Source: Stutzerimonas balearica DSM 6083 (GTDB lineage: Bacteria > Pseudomonadota > Gammaproteobacteria > Pseudomonadales > Pseudomonadaceae). Taken from it: a DNA stretch of 64,000 nucleotides. A program made the position numbers and the translations under genes. The first letter of the stretch is position 1, and every line of letters starts with the position of its first letter. This document shows, in pieces, positions 1 through 12,260 of this stretch. The stretch is from positions 3,757,501-3,821,500 of the forward strand of contig NZ_CP007511.1 of assembly GCF_000818015.1 (NCBI RefSeq), read 5' to 3'. The notes beneath the pieces are model-generated. The model searched no databases. It had not been told where the DNA came from and was given only the letters and a program-made list of their open reading frames with translations.

Positions 1-17
1 CGAATTGCTTGATTCAG

Positions 18-29
18 TTGTTAAAGAGC
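18..29 (-). promoter_or_regulatory. rRNA operon boxA antitermination element
   Basis: Read on the minus strand this is GCTCTTTAACAA, the boxA sequence found in rRNA leaders, where the NusB/S10 antitermination complex assembles. It lies downstream of three sigma70-type promoters on the same strand. A 16S rRNA gene would therefore be expected just left of position 1, outside the window. Confidence 0.85.
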
Positions 30-66
30 GTTTCGATCAAGCCTTTCGTCTCGACCGAGGCCGCGC

Positions 67-94
67 ATTCTACAGCGGCCTTTCAACCTGTCAA
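67..94 (-). promoter_or_regulatory. rRNA promoter, proximal (P3)
   Basis: On the minus strand a perfect -35 TTGACA (89-94) is followed after 16 bp by -10 TAGAAT (67-72). GC-rich discriminator sequence (GCGCGG) follows, as is usual for stringently controlled rRNA promoters. Confidence 0.85.
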
Positions 95-172
95 GCTCTT
101 TTTCGAAAATTTCTTTTCTACTCAATCGCTTGCCGCCTCGCCGAACCTACAACCTCTCGAAGCGGGAGGCGA

Positions 173-200
173 ATCATACAGCGTCAATTTCCGCTGTCAA
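173..200 (-). promoter_or_regulatory. rRNA promoter, middle (P2)
   Basis: On the minus strand -35 TTGACA (195-200) and -10 TATGAT (173-178) are separated by 16 bp, the same spacing as the two neighbouring promoters. It is the second of three tandem promoters reading out of the left edge. Confidence 0.8.
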
Positions 201-276
201 CCGCCTTTTTCACCACCTCGATCGATTCGACCGAGACACCAGCAGCGCCACAACCTCCGCCCTGCCAGCGCGGCGC

Positions 277-304
277 ATTCTACTCGAATCCGCCACCTTT
301 GCAA
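277..304 (-). promoter_or_regulatory. rRNA promoter, distal (P1)
   Basis: On the minus strand -35 TTGCAA (299-304) and -10 TAGAAT (277-282) are separated by 16 bp. The -10 and following GCGCCGC resemble those of the proximal promoter. It lies about 110 bp downstream of the tyrS stop codon. Confidence 0.7.
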
Positions 305-411
305 GCCCTTTCAGCTATCTAACCTCTTGATTCAAAAGGTCTTTTTGCTGCAGTTCGCTGCGAAAGTGGTGCGCATTATAGGGGGCTTTGGCTGGGCGTC
401 AATAGCGACAT

Positions 412-1617
412 TCAACTTTTCTCGGCGTCCACGCGTATCTTGGCAAACGCCTTCTTACCGGCCTGACAGAGATACTCAACTCCCAGCTCGAACATAAATG
501 TACGATCCACTACCGCCCCATCAACCTTAACGCTCCCAGCACTCAGCAGGTCGCGAGCCGCCGCGGCGTTCTTGACCAGACCAGCCTTGTTGAGCACAGC
601 AGAGACTGGCATCGACTCATCGGCCAGTAGATTGATCATCGGCAAGTCTTCCGGCACCTCTCCTTCTTTAAGGCGATTGCCCGCGGAGCGATGGGCAGCA
701 GCTGCGGCCTCCTCTCCGTGGAAGCGCGCAACGATCTCTTCGGCAAGCTTGATCTTGATGTCGCGAGGGTTTGCCCCCGCCTCGACATCCCGGCGAAACT
801 CAGCGACCTCCTCGACCGAACGAAAGCTCAGCAACTCGAAGTAGCGCCAGATCAGCGTATCAGGCATCGACACCAGCTTGCCGTACATCACTCCCGGCGG
901 CTCTTGGATGCCGACGTAATTGCCCAGCGACTTGGACATCTTCTTCACGCCATCAAGGCCTTCCAACAGCGGCATGGTGACAATGCACTGACTTTCCTGG
1001 CCATAGCCCCGCTGCAGCTCGCGCCCCATCAGCAGATTGAATTTCTGATCGGTACCACCAAGCTCCACGTCCGCGCGCAGCGCTACCGAGTCGTAGCCTT
1101 GTACCAACGGATAGAGAAACTCGTGGATAGCGATTGACTGATTGGTTTCGTAACGCTTCTTGAAGTCATCTCGCTCAAGCATTCGCGCAACCGTGTACTG
1201 GGACGCCAGCCGGATGAAGTCAGCTGGACTCAGCTGATCCATCCAGGTCGAGTTGAATGCCACCTCGGTCTTTTGAGGATCGAGAATCTTGAATACCTGA
1301 GCCTTGTAGGTTTCAGCGTTCTCCAACACCTGATCTCGAGTGAGCGGCGGCCGCGTCGCACTCTTGCCGCTGGGGTCACCGATCATGCCAGTGAAGTCAC
1401 CGATCAGAAAGATGACCTGGTGCCCCAGATCCTGAAACTGCCTGAGCTTATTAATAAGCACGGTGTGCCCCAGATGGAGGTCGGGCGCGGTGGGGTCGAA
1501 CCCTGCCTTGACCCGCAACGGCTGACCGCGCTCGAGCTTGGTGATCAGCTCCGACTCCACGAGGACCTCATCGGCGCCGCGCTTTATGACGGACAACTGC
1601 TCCTTAACTGACCTCAT
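412..1617 (-). CDS. tyrS: Tyrosyl-tRNA synthetase
   Basis: Cytosolic class I aminoacyl-tRNA synthetase that charges tRNA-Tyr. The 401-residue product carries the HIGH-type motif HLGH at residues 48-51 and KMSKS at 226-230. A C-terminal S4-like RNA-binding segment follows ([19 protein letters not shown] region). This is the shorter HLGH/KMSKS bacterial TyrRS subfamily rather than the longer E. coli type. Its 3' end faces an rRNA operon leader, an arrangement known in Pseudomonas. The ATG at 1617 is the only sensible start and gives the usual length. Confidence 0.97.
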   Translation of the reverse strand: MRSVKEQLSVIKRGADEVLVESELITKLERGQPLRVKAGFDPTAPDLHLGHTVLINKLRQFQDLGHQVIFLIGDFTGMIGDPSGKSATRPPLTRDQVLENAETYKAQVFKILDPQKTEVAFNSTWMDQLSPADFIRLASQYTVARMLERDDFKKRYETNQSIAIHEFLYPLVQGYDSVALRADVELGGTDQKFNLLMGRELQRGYGQESQCIVTMPLLEGLDGVKKMSKSLGNYVGIQEPPGVMYGKLVSMPDTLIWRYFELLSFRSVEEVAEFRRDVEAGANPRDIKIKLAEEIVARFHGEEAAAAAHRSAGNRLKEGEVPEDLPMINLLADESMPVSAVLNKAGLVKNAAAARDLLSAGSVKVDGAVVDRTFMFELGVEYLCQAGKKAFAKIRVDAEKS

Positions 1618-1786
1618 TTACAGTCTCACCCAAGAAAATCGAAGGCTGTAACGTTACAAGAACAGGGCCGAAATACAAAGCAGCCGACCTGCCAAGCGGT
1701 AGGCGAAATGAGGGCTTCAGGGTTGCCCCGGCCAGGCTTTGCTTATATTTTAGGCAGTTATTTCCGAGCACAAATGCCAGACGCTA

Positions 1787-4267
<2,481 letters not shown>

Positions 4268-4269
<2 letters not shown>

Positions 4270-4301
4270 AAAAGCCGCGCCCAGCAGAGCGCGGCTTTCT
4301 T
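4268..4301. terminator. Bidirectional rho-independent terminator between anmK and erpA
   Basis: A 9-bp perfect stem (AAGCCGCGC 4272-4280 with GCGCGGCTT 4289-4297) is preceded by an A-run and followed by T-rich sequence. It can therefore end transcripts from both anmK (plus) and erpA (minus), which converge here. Confidence 0.88.
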
Positions 4302-4317
4302 CCGTTCGGCCGTCAGC

Positions 4318-4668
4318 TCAGATAGAGAACGACTGACCGCAACCGCAGGTAGTGGTGGCGTTCGGATTCTTGATGATGAACCGCGAACCCTCCAGGCCTT
4401 CCTGATAGTCGACTTCCGCACCGGCGAGGTACTGGTAGCTCATCGCATCGACCACAAGGCTGACACCCTCTCGCTCGATGATAGTGTCATCGTCGGCGAC
4501 GTCCTCATCGAAGGTGAAGCCGTACTGGAAACCGGAACAGCCGCCACCCGTCACGAACACCCGCAATTTGAGCCGGGGATTACCCTCTTCCTCGACCAGA
4601 TTCTTCACTTTGCTCGCAGCCCCCTGAGTGAACTGGATAGCCATGGGCGTGAAGGATTCGACACTCAT
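4318..4668 (-). CDS. erpA: Iron-sulfur cluster insertion protein ErpA
   Basis: A-type Fe-S carrier of 116 residues that delivers clusters to apoproteins. The three conserved cysteines of the family are present: one in [10 protein letters not shown] and two in the C-terminal CGCGQSFSI. The length is standard. It lies downstream of argC on the same strand with about 110 bp between them and probably has its own promoter there. Confidence 0.96.
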   Translation of the reverse strand: MSVESFTPMAIQFTQGAASKVKNLVEEEGNPRLKLRVFVTGGGCSGFQYGFTFDEDVADDDTIIEREGVSLVVDAMSYQYLAGAEVDYQEGLEGSRFIIKNPNATTTCGCGQSFSI

Positions 4669-4780
4669 TCGGTTCTCCTAGCGTGCACGACGCCAAACTG
4701 CCTGATGCTGGGCATTATCCGCTTACCCAAGCGAAATGATCAACTATTCAAAGGCCAGCCGTCGGTCGGCACTGGCTCAC

Positions 4781-5815
4781 TCACGGCAGCAGGGCCGGGG
4801 CCATAAGGCCCAACCGCTCATCGAGCCCGAAGAGGATATTCATGTTCTGGATCGCCTGTCCCGACGCCCCTTTGACCAGGTTGTCGATCACCGAGAGCAC
4901 CACCACCAGATCGCCACCCTGCGGCCGGTGCACGGCTATCCGGCACAGATTCGCCCCACGCACGCTTCGCGTCTCCGGATGGCTGCCCGCTGGCATCACA
5001 TCGACGAACGGCTCGTTTGCGTAGCGCTGTTCGTACAACGCCTGCAGATCGGCCGAGCGATCCGCAACGGTCGCGTACAGCGTCGCGTGAATTCCCCGGA
5101 TCATCGGCGTCAGATGCGGCACGAAGGTCAGCCCGACGTCGCCGCCAGCGGCACGCCGCAGCCCCTGGGTGATCTCCGGCAAATGGCGATGCCCCTTGAC
5201 CGAATAGGCCATCATGCTCTCGCCCGCTTCGGTGAACAGCGACCCGATCTTGGCGGCTCGCCCGGCACCGCTGACACCCGACTTGCAGTCGGCAATCAAA
5301 TGCGCAGCGTCGGCCAGGCCGTTCTCCAGCAATGGCAGGAAGCCCAGTTGCGTGGCGGTCGGATAACAACCTGGCACCGCAATCAGCCGAGCCCCCTTGA
5401 TCTGCTCGCGATTCACTTCCGGCAGCCCGTACACGGCCGACTCGAGCAATTCAGGCGCGCCGTGCGGCTGTCCGTACCACTTGGCCCACTCGTCGGCATC
5501 CCGCAGACGAAAGTCTGCCGAGAGGTCGATTACCCGGGTGCCCGCCGCTAGCAGTTCGCCAGCCAGCGCATGCGCTACGCCATGTGGCGTCGCGAAAAAC
5601 ACCACGTCGCAGCTGCCCAGCGTCTTCGCGTCGGGAACACTGAAGGCCAGCTCGTCATAGTGCCCGCGCAAGTTGGGGAACATGTCTGCGACCTTAACGC
5701 CCTCTTCCGAACGCGAGGTAATGACCGCCACCTCTGCCTGCGGGTGCTGTGCCAGTAGGCGCAACAACTCCACACCGGTGTAGCCCGTCCCGCCGACGAT
5801 ACCGACCTTGACCAT
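4781..5815 (-). CDS. argC: N-acetyl-gamma-glutamyl-phosphate reductase
   Basis: NADPH-dependent reductase of arginine biosynthesis, 344 residues. The N-terminal [12 protein letters not shown] is the nucleotide-binding loop, and C150 in the PGCYPTA motif is the catalytic nucleophile. I chose the ATG at 5815 (MVKVGIVGG) because the open frame upstream to 5938 has no homology-like content and would precede the Rossmann strand. It stands alone, between erpA and the divergent hemJ. Confidence 0.95.
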   Translation of the reverse strand: MVKVGIVGGTGYTGVELLRLLAQHPQAEVAVITSRSEEGVKVADMFPNLRGHYDELAFSVPDAKTLGSCDVVFFATPHGVAHALAGELLAAGTRVIDLSADFRLRDADEWAKWYGQPHGAPELLESAVYGLPEVNREQIKGARLIAVPGCYPTATQLGFLPLLENGLADAAHLIADCKSGVSGAGRAAKIGSLFTEAGESMMAYSVKGHRHLPEITQGLRRAAGGDVGLTFVPHLTPMIRGIHATLYATVADRSADLQALYEQRYANEPFVDVMPAGSHPETRSVRGANLCRIAVHRPQGGDLVVVLSVIDNLVKGASGQAIQNMNILFGLDERLGLMAPALLP

Positions 5816-5949
5816 GCACTGCCTCGCGAACAAAAGCGCCATTGAAGGGCGTGATGATAAAGCCGCTTTGTACAGGGGCCAACCGCCGGGATGACGAGCA
5901 GTCACCCGAACCACTACTATCGCCCGCTCCGACCTCAAGGATCGCCCCG

Positions 5950-6378
5950 ATGCTCTATCTGTGGATCAAGGCGCTGCATGTGATCGCCATCGTCTGCTGG
6001 TTTGCCGGCCTTTTCTACCTGCCGCGCCTGTTCGTGTACCACGCCATGAGTGAGGACGTGCCCAGCCGGGAGCGCTTCAAGGTGATGGAACGCAAGCTGT
6101 ATCGGGGCATCATGGTGCCATCGATGATCGCCACCCTGATCTTCGGGATCTGGATGATCGTGCTCAACCCGGCGCTTTTCGCCACCGGCGGCTGGCTGCA
6201 CGCCAAGCTGGCGCTGGTCGTATTGTTGATCGGCTATCACCACCTGTGTGGCGCGCAGCTCAAACGCTTTGCACGGGACGAGAACACCCGTGGCCATGTG
6301 TTCTATCGGTGGTTCAACGAGGTGCCGGTACTGTTTCTGATCGCGATCGTCATCCTGGTGATCGTCAAACCTTTCTGA
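5950..6378 (+). CDS. hemJ: Protoporphyrinogen IX oxidase HemJ
   Basis: Inner-membrane protein of 142 residues with four predicted helices. In the HemJ family it oxidises protoporphyrinogen IX to protoporphyrin IX in heme synthesis. The N-terminal [20 protein letters not shown] segment and the following [10 protein letters not shown] with conserved histidines are diagnostic. I chose the ATG at 5950 over an earlier frame start because the family begins at MLYLW. It is divergent from argC. Confidence 0.92.
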   Translation: MLYLWIKALHVIAIVCWFAGLFYLPRLFVYHAMSEDVPSRERFKVMERKLYRGIMVPSMIATLIFGIWMIVLNPALFATGGWLHAKLALVVLLIGYHHLCGAQLKRFARDENTRGHVFYRWFNEVPVLFLIAIVILVIVKPF

Positions 6379-6412
6379 GGCGCGCCTGCCTCCCCTGTGA
6401 CATGGATGCCAC

Positions 6413-7312
6413 ATGACCCAATCGACCTATCGGATCGTCTTTTCCGGCCAGTGCGCGTCGGGCACCGCCCCCGAGGATGTGAAACGCAATCTCGCGACGC
6501 TGTTCAAGACCGATGAAGCACGCTTCGCCGCGTTCTTCGACGGCGCCGAACGGGTATTGAAAAAAGGCCTGAGCGCCGACCAGGCGGCGCGTTACCTGGC
6601 CGCCCTGCAGCACGCCGGTGCCTTGGCGCGTCGCGAAGCGGAAGCGCCGCCGCCATCGCTCAGCCTTATGACCATCGAAGCGTCGACCGAAGCCGGTCCC
6701 GGCCGGCGCATGACCTGTCCGAAATGCCAGACCGAGCAGCCACAGGCCGAGCAGTGCTCGCACTGCTCGATCTTCATCGACAAGTATCTTGCCAGGCAGG
6801 CGGCGCTCTCCCAGACCGCTGCTGCCGCCACGTCAGACTCGCCCTATGCACCTCCTCGCACACAGCTGGACGAGCCCCCCGCTGGCTTTGCCGAGCTAAA
6901 GGTATTTTCGCTTAAGGGCCGTATCGGTCGCCTGCGCTACCTGGCCTGGTCGCTGGTCGCGATGATGGCGCTGGTCGCGCTAGTCCTGGCAATCATGCCG
7001 CTGTTCGCATGGCTGGCGCCCGCGGCGATCGTTCTGGCGGTTGTCATCATCAGCGCGGCGGCTGTGGTCAACGTCCAGATTGGCGTGCAGCGGCTGCACG
7101 ACATGAATCTCTCCGGCTGGCTCATGCTGTTGCACTTCGTGCCGGTCGTCGGCAGCCTCATGCCGCTGGTGCTGGCAGCTGTACCGGGCAAAGCCGGCAT
7201 CAACCGATTCGGCGCGCCGCCTCCACCTAACGGCACGGCAGTCAAGGTGCTGGCCGCCCTATGGTTGCTGGTATTGATTGGCGCCTTCTTCACGGGCACG
7301 CAGCACGGCTAG
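6413..7312 (+). CDS. DUF805 family membrane protein with zinc-ribbon
   Basis: A 299-residue protein of unknown function. Residues 1-75 form a soluble domain. A four-cysteine zinc-ribbon-like segment follows (CPKCQTEQ...CSHC, about residues 102-121), then a low-complexity linker and a C-terminal DUF805 region of several helices starting at FSLKGRIGRLRYLAW (about 165). The RIGRLRYLAW and VQRLHDMNLSGWL motifs are typical of DUF805. It follows hemJ by 34 bp. Confidence 0.85.
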   Translation: MTQSTYRIVFSGQCASGTAPEDVKRNLATLFKTDEARFAAFFDGAERVLKKGLSADQAARYLAALQHAGALARREAEAPPPSLSLMTIEASTEAGPGRRMTCPKCQTEQPQAEQCSHCSIFIDKYLARQAALSQTAAAATSDSPYAPPRTQLDEPPAGFAELKVFSLKGRIGRLRYLAWSLVAMMALVALVLAIMPLFAWLAPAAIVLAVVIISAAAVVNVQIGVQRLHDMNLSGWLMLLHFVPVVGSLMPLVLAAVPGKAGINRFGAPPPPNGTAVKVLAALWLLVLIGAFFTGTQHG

Positions 7313-7317
7313 CCGCG

Positions 7318-8796
7318 CTAGTCGGCCATGACCGTACGCCCCGCGGCCCACGCGCGCAGGGCTGCGATCTCCTCGGCCATCACCACGGACAACGGCGCAG
7401 TGGCACTGATGCAGCTCAGCAGCATGCCCTGGGTCACAGCCTGGCGCTGCGCCTGCCCGGCATAAACCGCACTGACGACCGCCTGTTCGATTTCCGCCCC
7501 GGAGAACCCCTCGCTCGCCGCGGCCAGAGCCTCCAGGTCGAACGCCGTGCTGTCCAGCTCGCGCCGAGCCAGGTGAATGCGAAAGATGTCCGCGCGCACC
7601 TGGCGATCAGGCAGGTCGACGAAAAACAGCTCGTCGAAACGACCCTTGCGCAGCAGCTCTGGGGGCAGACGGTCGATCGCGTTGGCCGTCGCCACCATGA
7701 ACACCGGCGCAGTGCGCTCGGCCATCCAGGTCAGGAGCGTCCCCAGCACGCGCTGGCTGACCCCGCCATCCATCTCGCCGGTAGCCAACCCCTTCTCGAC
7801 CTCATCCATCCACAGTACGCAAGGCGCCATCTGCTCGGCCAGACGCAGCGCCTCACGCAGGTTGCGTTCCGTTTCGCCGAAATACTTGTTGTACAGGCAA
7901 CCAAAATCCAGGCGCAGCAACGGCAGCCCCCAGAGCCCCGCAACTGCCTTGGCGGCCAGGCTCTTGCCGCTTCCCTGCACACCGACCAGCAGGACACCCC
8001 GCGGCAGGTCCGAACCCTGACCGGAAAGAAAGGCCCCTTGCCGCTCGCCCAGCCAGCGCTTGAAGGTGCGCAGACCACCAACCTCGGCGAACCGCGCGGT
8101 TTCGTGCTCGAACCCCAGCACGCCGTCCATGTCCAGCAGACGAAACTTCGCACGGTTGAGCTCCGGCAGGTCTTCCTGGGTGATCGCTCCGTCATCGCAG
8201 ATCAGAGTGCGCGCCAGGCTACGCGCCTCGCCGTGCCCCATACCGCGCAAGTTCTTCACTACCTGCTGCAGGGTGAGGTTGTCGGTTTTCACGCGCAGGC
8301 CCTGATTGCGCTCGCTCCAGCGCGCCGCCTCTTCGCGCACGATCGCCAACAGGTCGTCATCACCCGGCAGCGCAAGGGAGAAATGCGCGGCCAGACGCTG
8401 GACCTCCGCCGGCAACTTCAGCGCATGCGATACCAGCACAAGCGTGGGCGCATCGACCGCCTGGGCCAGCGCGATTTCCTTGATCAAGCGCACGATGCGT
8501 GGATCGTCGAGGAACGGGTGCAGATCGCAAAAGGCATAGAGCCCGGCCTGGGGCGCTCTCCGCAGCCGTTTCAACGCCACCTCCGGCGCCGTACTGTCTT
8601 CGTCGCCCAGCGGCTCACCGTCGAACCCAAGGCGGCGCAGCCCTTCGGTCACCGACCAGACGCACAGCCCGGTGCCCCGTTTGATCGCCAGCCCGGTCAG
8701 CAGCTCCAAGACCCGCGGTTCGTCCCAGGACTCGATGACCACCAACCGCACGCGAGACTCGAGCACCAGGCTCAGATCGTGAATGTCATTGCGCAA
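7318..8796 (-). CDS. AAA+ ATPase (Ycf46/FtsH-like class)
   Basis: Cytosolic AAA ATPase of 492 residues. The N-terminal half is a non-catalytic region resembling Ycf46-type ATPases. The C-terminal half has Walker A GVQGSGKSLAAKA (about 270), Walker B CVLWMDEVEKG and sensor/arginine-finger elements (ATANAIDRLPPELLRKGRFDE). No protease or membrane domain is present. Its 5' end slightly overlaps the upstream region of the divergent HIT gene. The substrate is unknown. Confidence 0.88.
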   Translation of the reverse strand: MRNDIHDLSLVLESRVRLVVIESWDEPRVLELLTGLAIKRGTGLCVWSVTEGLRRLGFDGEPLGDEDSTAPEVALKRLRRAPQAGLYAFCDLHPFLDDPRIVRLIKEIALAQAVDAPTLVLVSHALKLPAEVQRLAAHFSLALPGDDDLLAIVREEAARWSERNQGLRVKTDNLTLQQVVKNLRGMGHGEARSLARTLICDDGAITQEDLPELNRAKFRLLDMDGVLGFEHETARFAEVGGLRTFKRWLGERQGAFLSGQGSDLPRGVLLVGVQGSGKSLAAKAVAGLWGLPLLRLDFGCLYNKYFGETERNLREALRLAEQMAPCVLWMDEVEKGLATGEMDGGVSQRVLGTLLTWMAERTAPVFMVATANAIDRLPPELLRKGRFDELFFVDLPDRQVRADIFRIHLARRELDSTAFDLEALAAASEGFSGAEIEQAVVSAVYAGQAQRQAVTQGMLLSCISATAPLSVVMAEEIAALRAWAAGRTVMAD

Positions 8797-8875
8797 CGCC
8801 CGCCTCCCTGTCGAGATTCATCGGCTCCGTGACGGGCTGATACACTGTCTGGCATTCGAGCACCGGAGAAACACG

Positions 8876-9217
8876 ATGGATTGTCTGTTCTGCAAGATCG
8901 TGGCGGGCGACATACCTGCGCGCAAGCTCTACGAGGACGACGATGTGATCGCCTTCCATGACATCGCTCCTCAGGCCCCGGTCCACTTCCTGGTCATTCC
9001 GAAAAAGCACATCCCCACGCTGCATGACCTGAGCGAAGAGGACGACAAGCCGCTCGCCGGCCACATCCTCTTCACGGCACAGCGCCTGGCCGAGCAGCTT
9101 GGCTGCGAGGACGGCTTTCGCGTGGTGATGAACTGCAACGACCTCGGCGGCCAGACGGTCTACCACATCCACATGCATGTACTTGGTCAGCGCCAGCTGC
9201 ACTGGCCACCGGGCTGA
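8876..9217 (+). CDS. HIT family protein (histidine triad nucleotide-binding)
   Basis: Small purine nucleoside phosphoramidase-like protein of 113 residues. The zinc-ligand-like MDCLFCKI start and the C-terminal histidine triad HIHMHVLG are clear. The ATG at 8876 follows a GGAG at 8865-8868 and gives the standard family length, whereas the longer frame adds 31 unrelated residues. Confidence 0.94.
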   Translation: MDCLFCKIVAGDIPARKLYEDDDVIAFHDIAPQAPVHFLVIPKKHIPTLHDLSEEDDKPLAGHILFTAQRLAEQLGCEDGFRVVMNCNDLGGQTVYHIHMHVLGQRQLHWPPG

Positions 9218-9266
9218 GCGGCCACATCTACCGCATGCCCAAGGTAATGACTATCGGGAGCCCAGC

Positions 9267-9914
9267 ATGACAAGCCAGCGTCATTATTCACCCGTCGATC
9301 GCCTGCTGATGCAGGCCGACTCAGCCCTGCGCACCCTGCTGCCGTTCAGCGGGCAGCCCGGCCGCCCCTCGCCCGCCGTGATCAAGCCGGACGCCGAACT
9401 GAGCGAAAGCGAAGCTCGCCACGTGGCCGGCCTCATGCGCATCAACCATACCGGCGAGGTCTGTGCCCAGGCGCTCTATCAGGGCCAGGCGCTGACTGCG
9501 CGCCTGCCGCGTGTGCGCGAATCGATGGAAAAGGCGGCCGACGAGGAGGTCGACCACCTGGCCTGGTGCGAACAGCGCATCCGCCAGCTCGGCAGCCATA
9601 CCAGCGTGCTCAACCCCCTCTTCTATGGCCTGTCCTTCGGTATCGGCGCCTCCGCCGGCCTGATCAGCGACCGCATCAGCCTGGGGTTCGTTGCGGCGAC
9701 GGAGGATCAGGTGTGCAAGCACCTCGACGAACATCTGCAGCAGCTGCCGACTCAAGACGAGAAGTCACGGGCTATCCTCGAGCAGATGCGCGAGGATGAA
9801 GCCAAGCACTCCACCTCGGCGCTCGACGCCGGAGGCTTGCGCTTCCCGGCGCCGGTCAAATTCGGCATGAGCCTGGTCGCCAAAGTGATGACCAAGACTA
9901 CCTACCGGATCTGA
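9267..9914 (+). CDS. coq7: 2-polyprenyl-3-methyl-6-methoxy-1,4-benzoquinone monooxygenase
   Basis: Di-iron hydroxylase of ubiquinone biosynthesis, 215 residues. The ligand motifs of the carboxylate-bridged di-iron fold are visible: [20 protein letters not shown] and EDEAKHS. The ATG at 9267 follows GGGAG at 9255-9259. The gene ends in a strong terminator. Confidence 0.96.
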   Translation: MTSQRHYSPVDRLLMQADSALRTLLPFSGQPGRPSPAVIKPDAELSESEARHVAGLMRINHTGEVCAQALYQGQALTARLPRVRESMEKAADEEVDHLAWCEQRIRQLGSHTSVLNPLFYGLSFGIGASAGLISDRISLGFVAATEDQVCKHLDEHLQQLPTQDEKSRAILEQMREDEAKHSTSALDAGGLRFPAPVKFGMSLVAKVMTKTTYRI

Positions 9915-9922
9915 ACCGCTAG

Positions 9923-9957
9923 CAAAAAAAAAGACCACGCCTAGGCGTGGTCTTTTA
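9923..9957. terminator. Terminator after coq7
   Basis: A 24-bp perfect palindrome (9931-9954, arms AAGACCACGCCT and AGGCGTGGTCTT) is flanked by a run of A on the left and TTTT on the right. This is a classical intrinsic terminator for coq7 that also works in the other direction. Confidence 0.92.
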
Positions 9958-10221
9958 CTTCGAGGGGTTGGCCGTGGATAACGGCATCTTCGGCAGCGCC
10001 GTAGTGAGGCGGTGCAGCTCCGGAATGCGAACCCTTGTGAGGCGAGCATGGGACACCAGCGGGTTAGCCTGTGTCGCGTTCTGCCGGAAGCGGAAGTTGG
10101 GAGTAGCTTACGCGCCGCGGCGCGACAGGTGTTTGCTAAAATTGCTGCCCTACAGATAAATTGCGCAATAAATCTCTACAGAGATAGATTCTGCACAATA
10201 AATTTCCATCAGTAGGCAAGC
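9958..10221 (+). promoter_or_regulatory. Upstream region of the Lrp/AsnC gene with direct repeats
   Basis: No gene is seen here. Close to the start codon, GCGCAATAAAT (10163-10173) and GCACAATAAAT (10193-10203) form direct repeats exactly 30 bp apart, about three helical turns. A possible promoter has -35 TTGCGC at 10161-10166 and -10 TAGATT at 10185-10190. Such phased repeats would suit autoregulation by the Lrp-type protein encoded next; that role is inferred. Confidence 0.45.
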
Positions 10222-10701
10222 ATGAGCAAACTCGATCGCTACGACCTGCGTATCCTCGCGGAATTGCAACGCGATGCGCGTATCTCCAACCAGGAACTGG
10301 CCGAACGCATCGGCCTATCCGCCTCGCCCTGCTCGCGCCGCGTCAAGCAGCTCGAAGATGACGGCTACATCGCCCGCCAGGTCGCCCTGCTCGAACGCAA
10401 GAAACTCGGCCTGACACTGACCGCCTACGTGCTGATCGGCATGGACCGGCATACGCCGGAACGCTTCGAGCATTTCGAAGGCGTGATCGGCAAATGCCCC
10501 GAGGTACTCGAGTGCAGCCTGGTCACCGGTATGGACGCCGACTACCAGCTCAAGGTCGTGGTGCCGGATATGGACCACTACCAGCAGTTCCTGCTTGGCA
10601 CGCTGACGCGCATCGAAGGCGTCTCCAGCGTGCGCTCCAGCTTCGTGCTGCGCCAGGTGGTCTCCAGCACCGAACTTCCGCTCGAGCATTTGCGAAGCTG
10701 A
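10222..10701 (+). CDS. Lrp/AsnC family transcriptional regulator
   Basis: DNA-binding regulator of 159 residues. The N-terminal helix-turn-helix covers about residues 5-55 (LDRYDLRILAELQRDARISN, then LAERIGLSASPCSRRVKQLE). A RAM/ligand-sensing domain occupies the C-terminal half. Proteins of this family sense amino acids and often regulate themselves. The specific ligand cannot be told from sequence. Confidence 0.94.
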   Translation: MSKLDRYDLRILAELQRDARISNQELAERIGLSASPCSRRVKQLEDDGYIARQVALLERKKLGLTLTAYVLIGMDRHTPERFEHFEGVIGKCPEVLECSLVTGMDADYQLKVVVPDMDHYQQFLLGTLTRIEGVSSVRSSFVLRQVVSSTELPLEHLRS

Positions 10702-10843
10702 GACCGGGCGCACAGCACATCCCTGGCATTCGAAGGGCTACTGCCTATAATCCGCGCCCTTCTGCGCCGGTCCGCCTGTTATCGACCGGCCACCGTCGCG
10801 CGCCCAGACGCGCTGCAACAACCCTTCGTGCCCAGGAAAGACC

Positions 10844-11236
10844 ATGAAAGACACCAACCGCGTCATGCAGAGCTATGGCCGCTGCTGCGCGAGCGCAGGC
10901 TTTTTCGACGACTTCTACGCTGCCTTTCTCGCCAGCTCGCCCGCCGTGCGCGAAAAATTCGTGCGTACCGACATGACTGCGCAGAAGCAGCTGCTGCGCG
11001 CCGGCATTCTCAACCTCGTGTTGTTCGCCCGCGGCATGCCAGACACCAAGCTTCGCGCGCTGGGCCAGAGCCACTCACGCGCAGGCCTGGATATCCGCCC
11101 AGAGCTCTACGACCTGTGGGTCGAAGCCCTTCTCAAGACCATAGGCCAGCACGACAGGCAACTCGAACAGGCGGACCTGCAAGCCTGGCGCCTGGTGCTG
11201 AACAAAGGCATCGACGTGATCAAGGCGAGCTACTGA
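10844..11236 (+). CDS. Globin family protein
   Basis: A 130-residue single-domain globin-like heme protein. The segment FFDDFYAAFLASSPAVREKF is typical of the B/C helices of bacterial globins. The histidine in LGQSHSRAGLDIRPELYDLW fits the proximal heme ligand followed by the G helix. It could bind O2 or NO or act as a sensor; no partner domain is fused. The ATG at 10844 is preceded by AGGAAAG. Confidence 0.85.
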   Translation: MKDTNRVMQSYGRCCASAGFFDDFYAAFLASSPAVREKFVRTDMTAQKQLLRAGILNLVLFARGMPDTKLRALGQSHSRAGLDIRPELYDLWVEALLKTIGQHDRQLEQADLQAWRLVLNKGIDVIKASY

Positions 11237-11390
11237 ACGCCAACCGCCAGCCAGCGGCCACACCGAACGCTGCATGACCACGACCGTCCAACCAGCGGAC
11301 GCACCTGCCGGCTGCGGCAGGCGTATACTGCCCCGTTTTCGCGCCCGGCCTGCCACGGGCGCCGTCGTCGAAGTCAGTCAGGAGAACCCT

Positions 11391-11609
11391 GTGGATCCCG
11401 AAGTTTTCGAAAAGTGGATGATGATCGTGCTGGTCGGCGGGCTGATGGCCTTCATGGCCTTCATCATCTGGGACCTGGCCAAGAAGTCGAAGGCCGGGCG
11501 CCTTGGCACCGCCATCCTCTTCCTCGGTCTCGGCCTGTGCCTGTTCGCGTTTCTCGCCAAGCCGGTCATCGGATACATCATCGAAGTGACTCAGGGCATC
11601 CCGCACTGA
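11391..11609 (+). CDS. DUF2788 family small membrane protein
   Basis: A 72-residue protein with two transmembrane helices (about residues 9-25 and 38-60), matching the DUF2788 family of pseudomonads; function unknown. The start is GTG at 11391, chosen because AGGAG at 11379-11383 lies at proper distance and the frame upstream is not conserved-looking. Confidence 0.8.
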   Translation: MDPEVFEKWMMIVLVGGLMAFMAFIIWDLAKKSKAGRLGTAILFLGLGLCLFAFLAKPVIGYIIEVTQGIPH

Positions 11610-11630
11610 GTTGAGGCACCGGCCGGCGCG

Positions 11631-12260
11631 CTACAGCTGCGCCGGCACTTCCCGCCACTCGCCCGGCTGCAGGCCGTCCAGCGCCCAGGGGCCGATGCGC
11701 ACCCGTACCAGGCGCAAGGTCGGCAAGCCAACCGCCGCCGTCATGCGCCTGACCTGGCGATTGCGCCCTTCGCGAATCACCAGCTCTAGCCAGCTGGTCG
11801 GTACGCTCTTGCGAAAGCGCACCGGCGGATTGCGCGGCCACAGCTCGGGCTCATGGAGCTGCCGCGCTTCGGCCGGTAGGGTCATGCCGTCGTTCAGCTC
11901 GACGCCCTGACGCAGCCGCTCCAGCTGTGTCTCGTCCACCTCGCCTTCCACCTGCACCCAGTAGGTCTTGGGCAGCTTGTGCTTCGGGTCGGCGATACGC
12001 GCCTGCAACCGACCGTCGTTGGTCAGCAGCAACAGACCCTCGCTGTCGCGATCCAGGCGCCCGGCGGGGTAGACGCCCGGCACCGAGACGAAGTCCTTCA
12101 AGGTCGCACGACCATCGGCATCGGCGAACTGCGTGAGCACGTCGAACGGCTTGTTCAGCAGCAACAGCCGCGGCTCGGCCGGCGGCGCCTTGGCGACGCG
12201 CCGCGGCGCAGGCGCTCTGGCAGGCGATCGCGAGGATGGAGAACGCGGTGGACGGGGCAT
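11631..12260 (-). CDS. rluE: 23S rRNA pseudouridine synthase (RluE-type)
   Basis: RsuA/RluB-family pseudouridine synthase of 209 residues without an N-terminal S4 domain, like RluE, which modifies U2457 of 23S rRNA. The catalytic aspartate lies in [17 protein letters not shown]. The C-terminal [11 protein letters not shown] motif is also present. The first 25 residues are a basic, Pro/Arg/Ala-rich tail of low complexity. Confidence 0.9.
   Translation of the reverse strand: MPRPPRSPSSRSPARAPAPRRVAKAPPAEPRLLLLNKPFDVLTQFADADGRATLKDFVSVPGVYPAGRLDRDSEGLLLLTNDGRLQARIADPKHKLPKTYWVQVEGEVDETQLERLRQGVELNDGMTLPAEARQLHEPELWPRNPPVRFRKSVPTSWLELVIREGRNRQVRRMTAAVGLPTLRLVRVRIGPWALDGLQPGEWREVPAQL

Noticed and set aside
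1..411. Small plus-strand frames at the left edge
   Set aside because: They overlap the rRNA promoters and leader on the minus strand and have no coding features.
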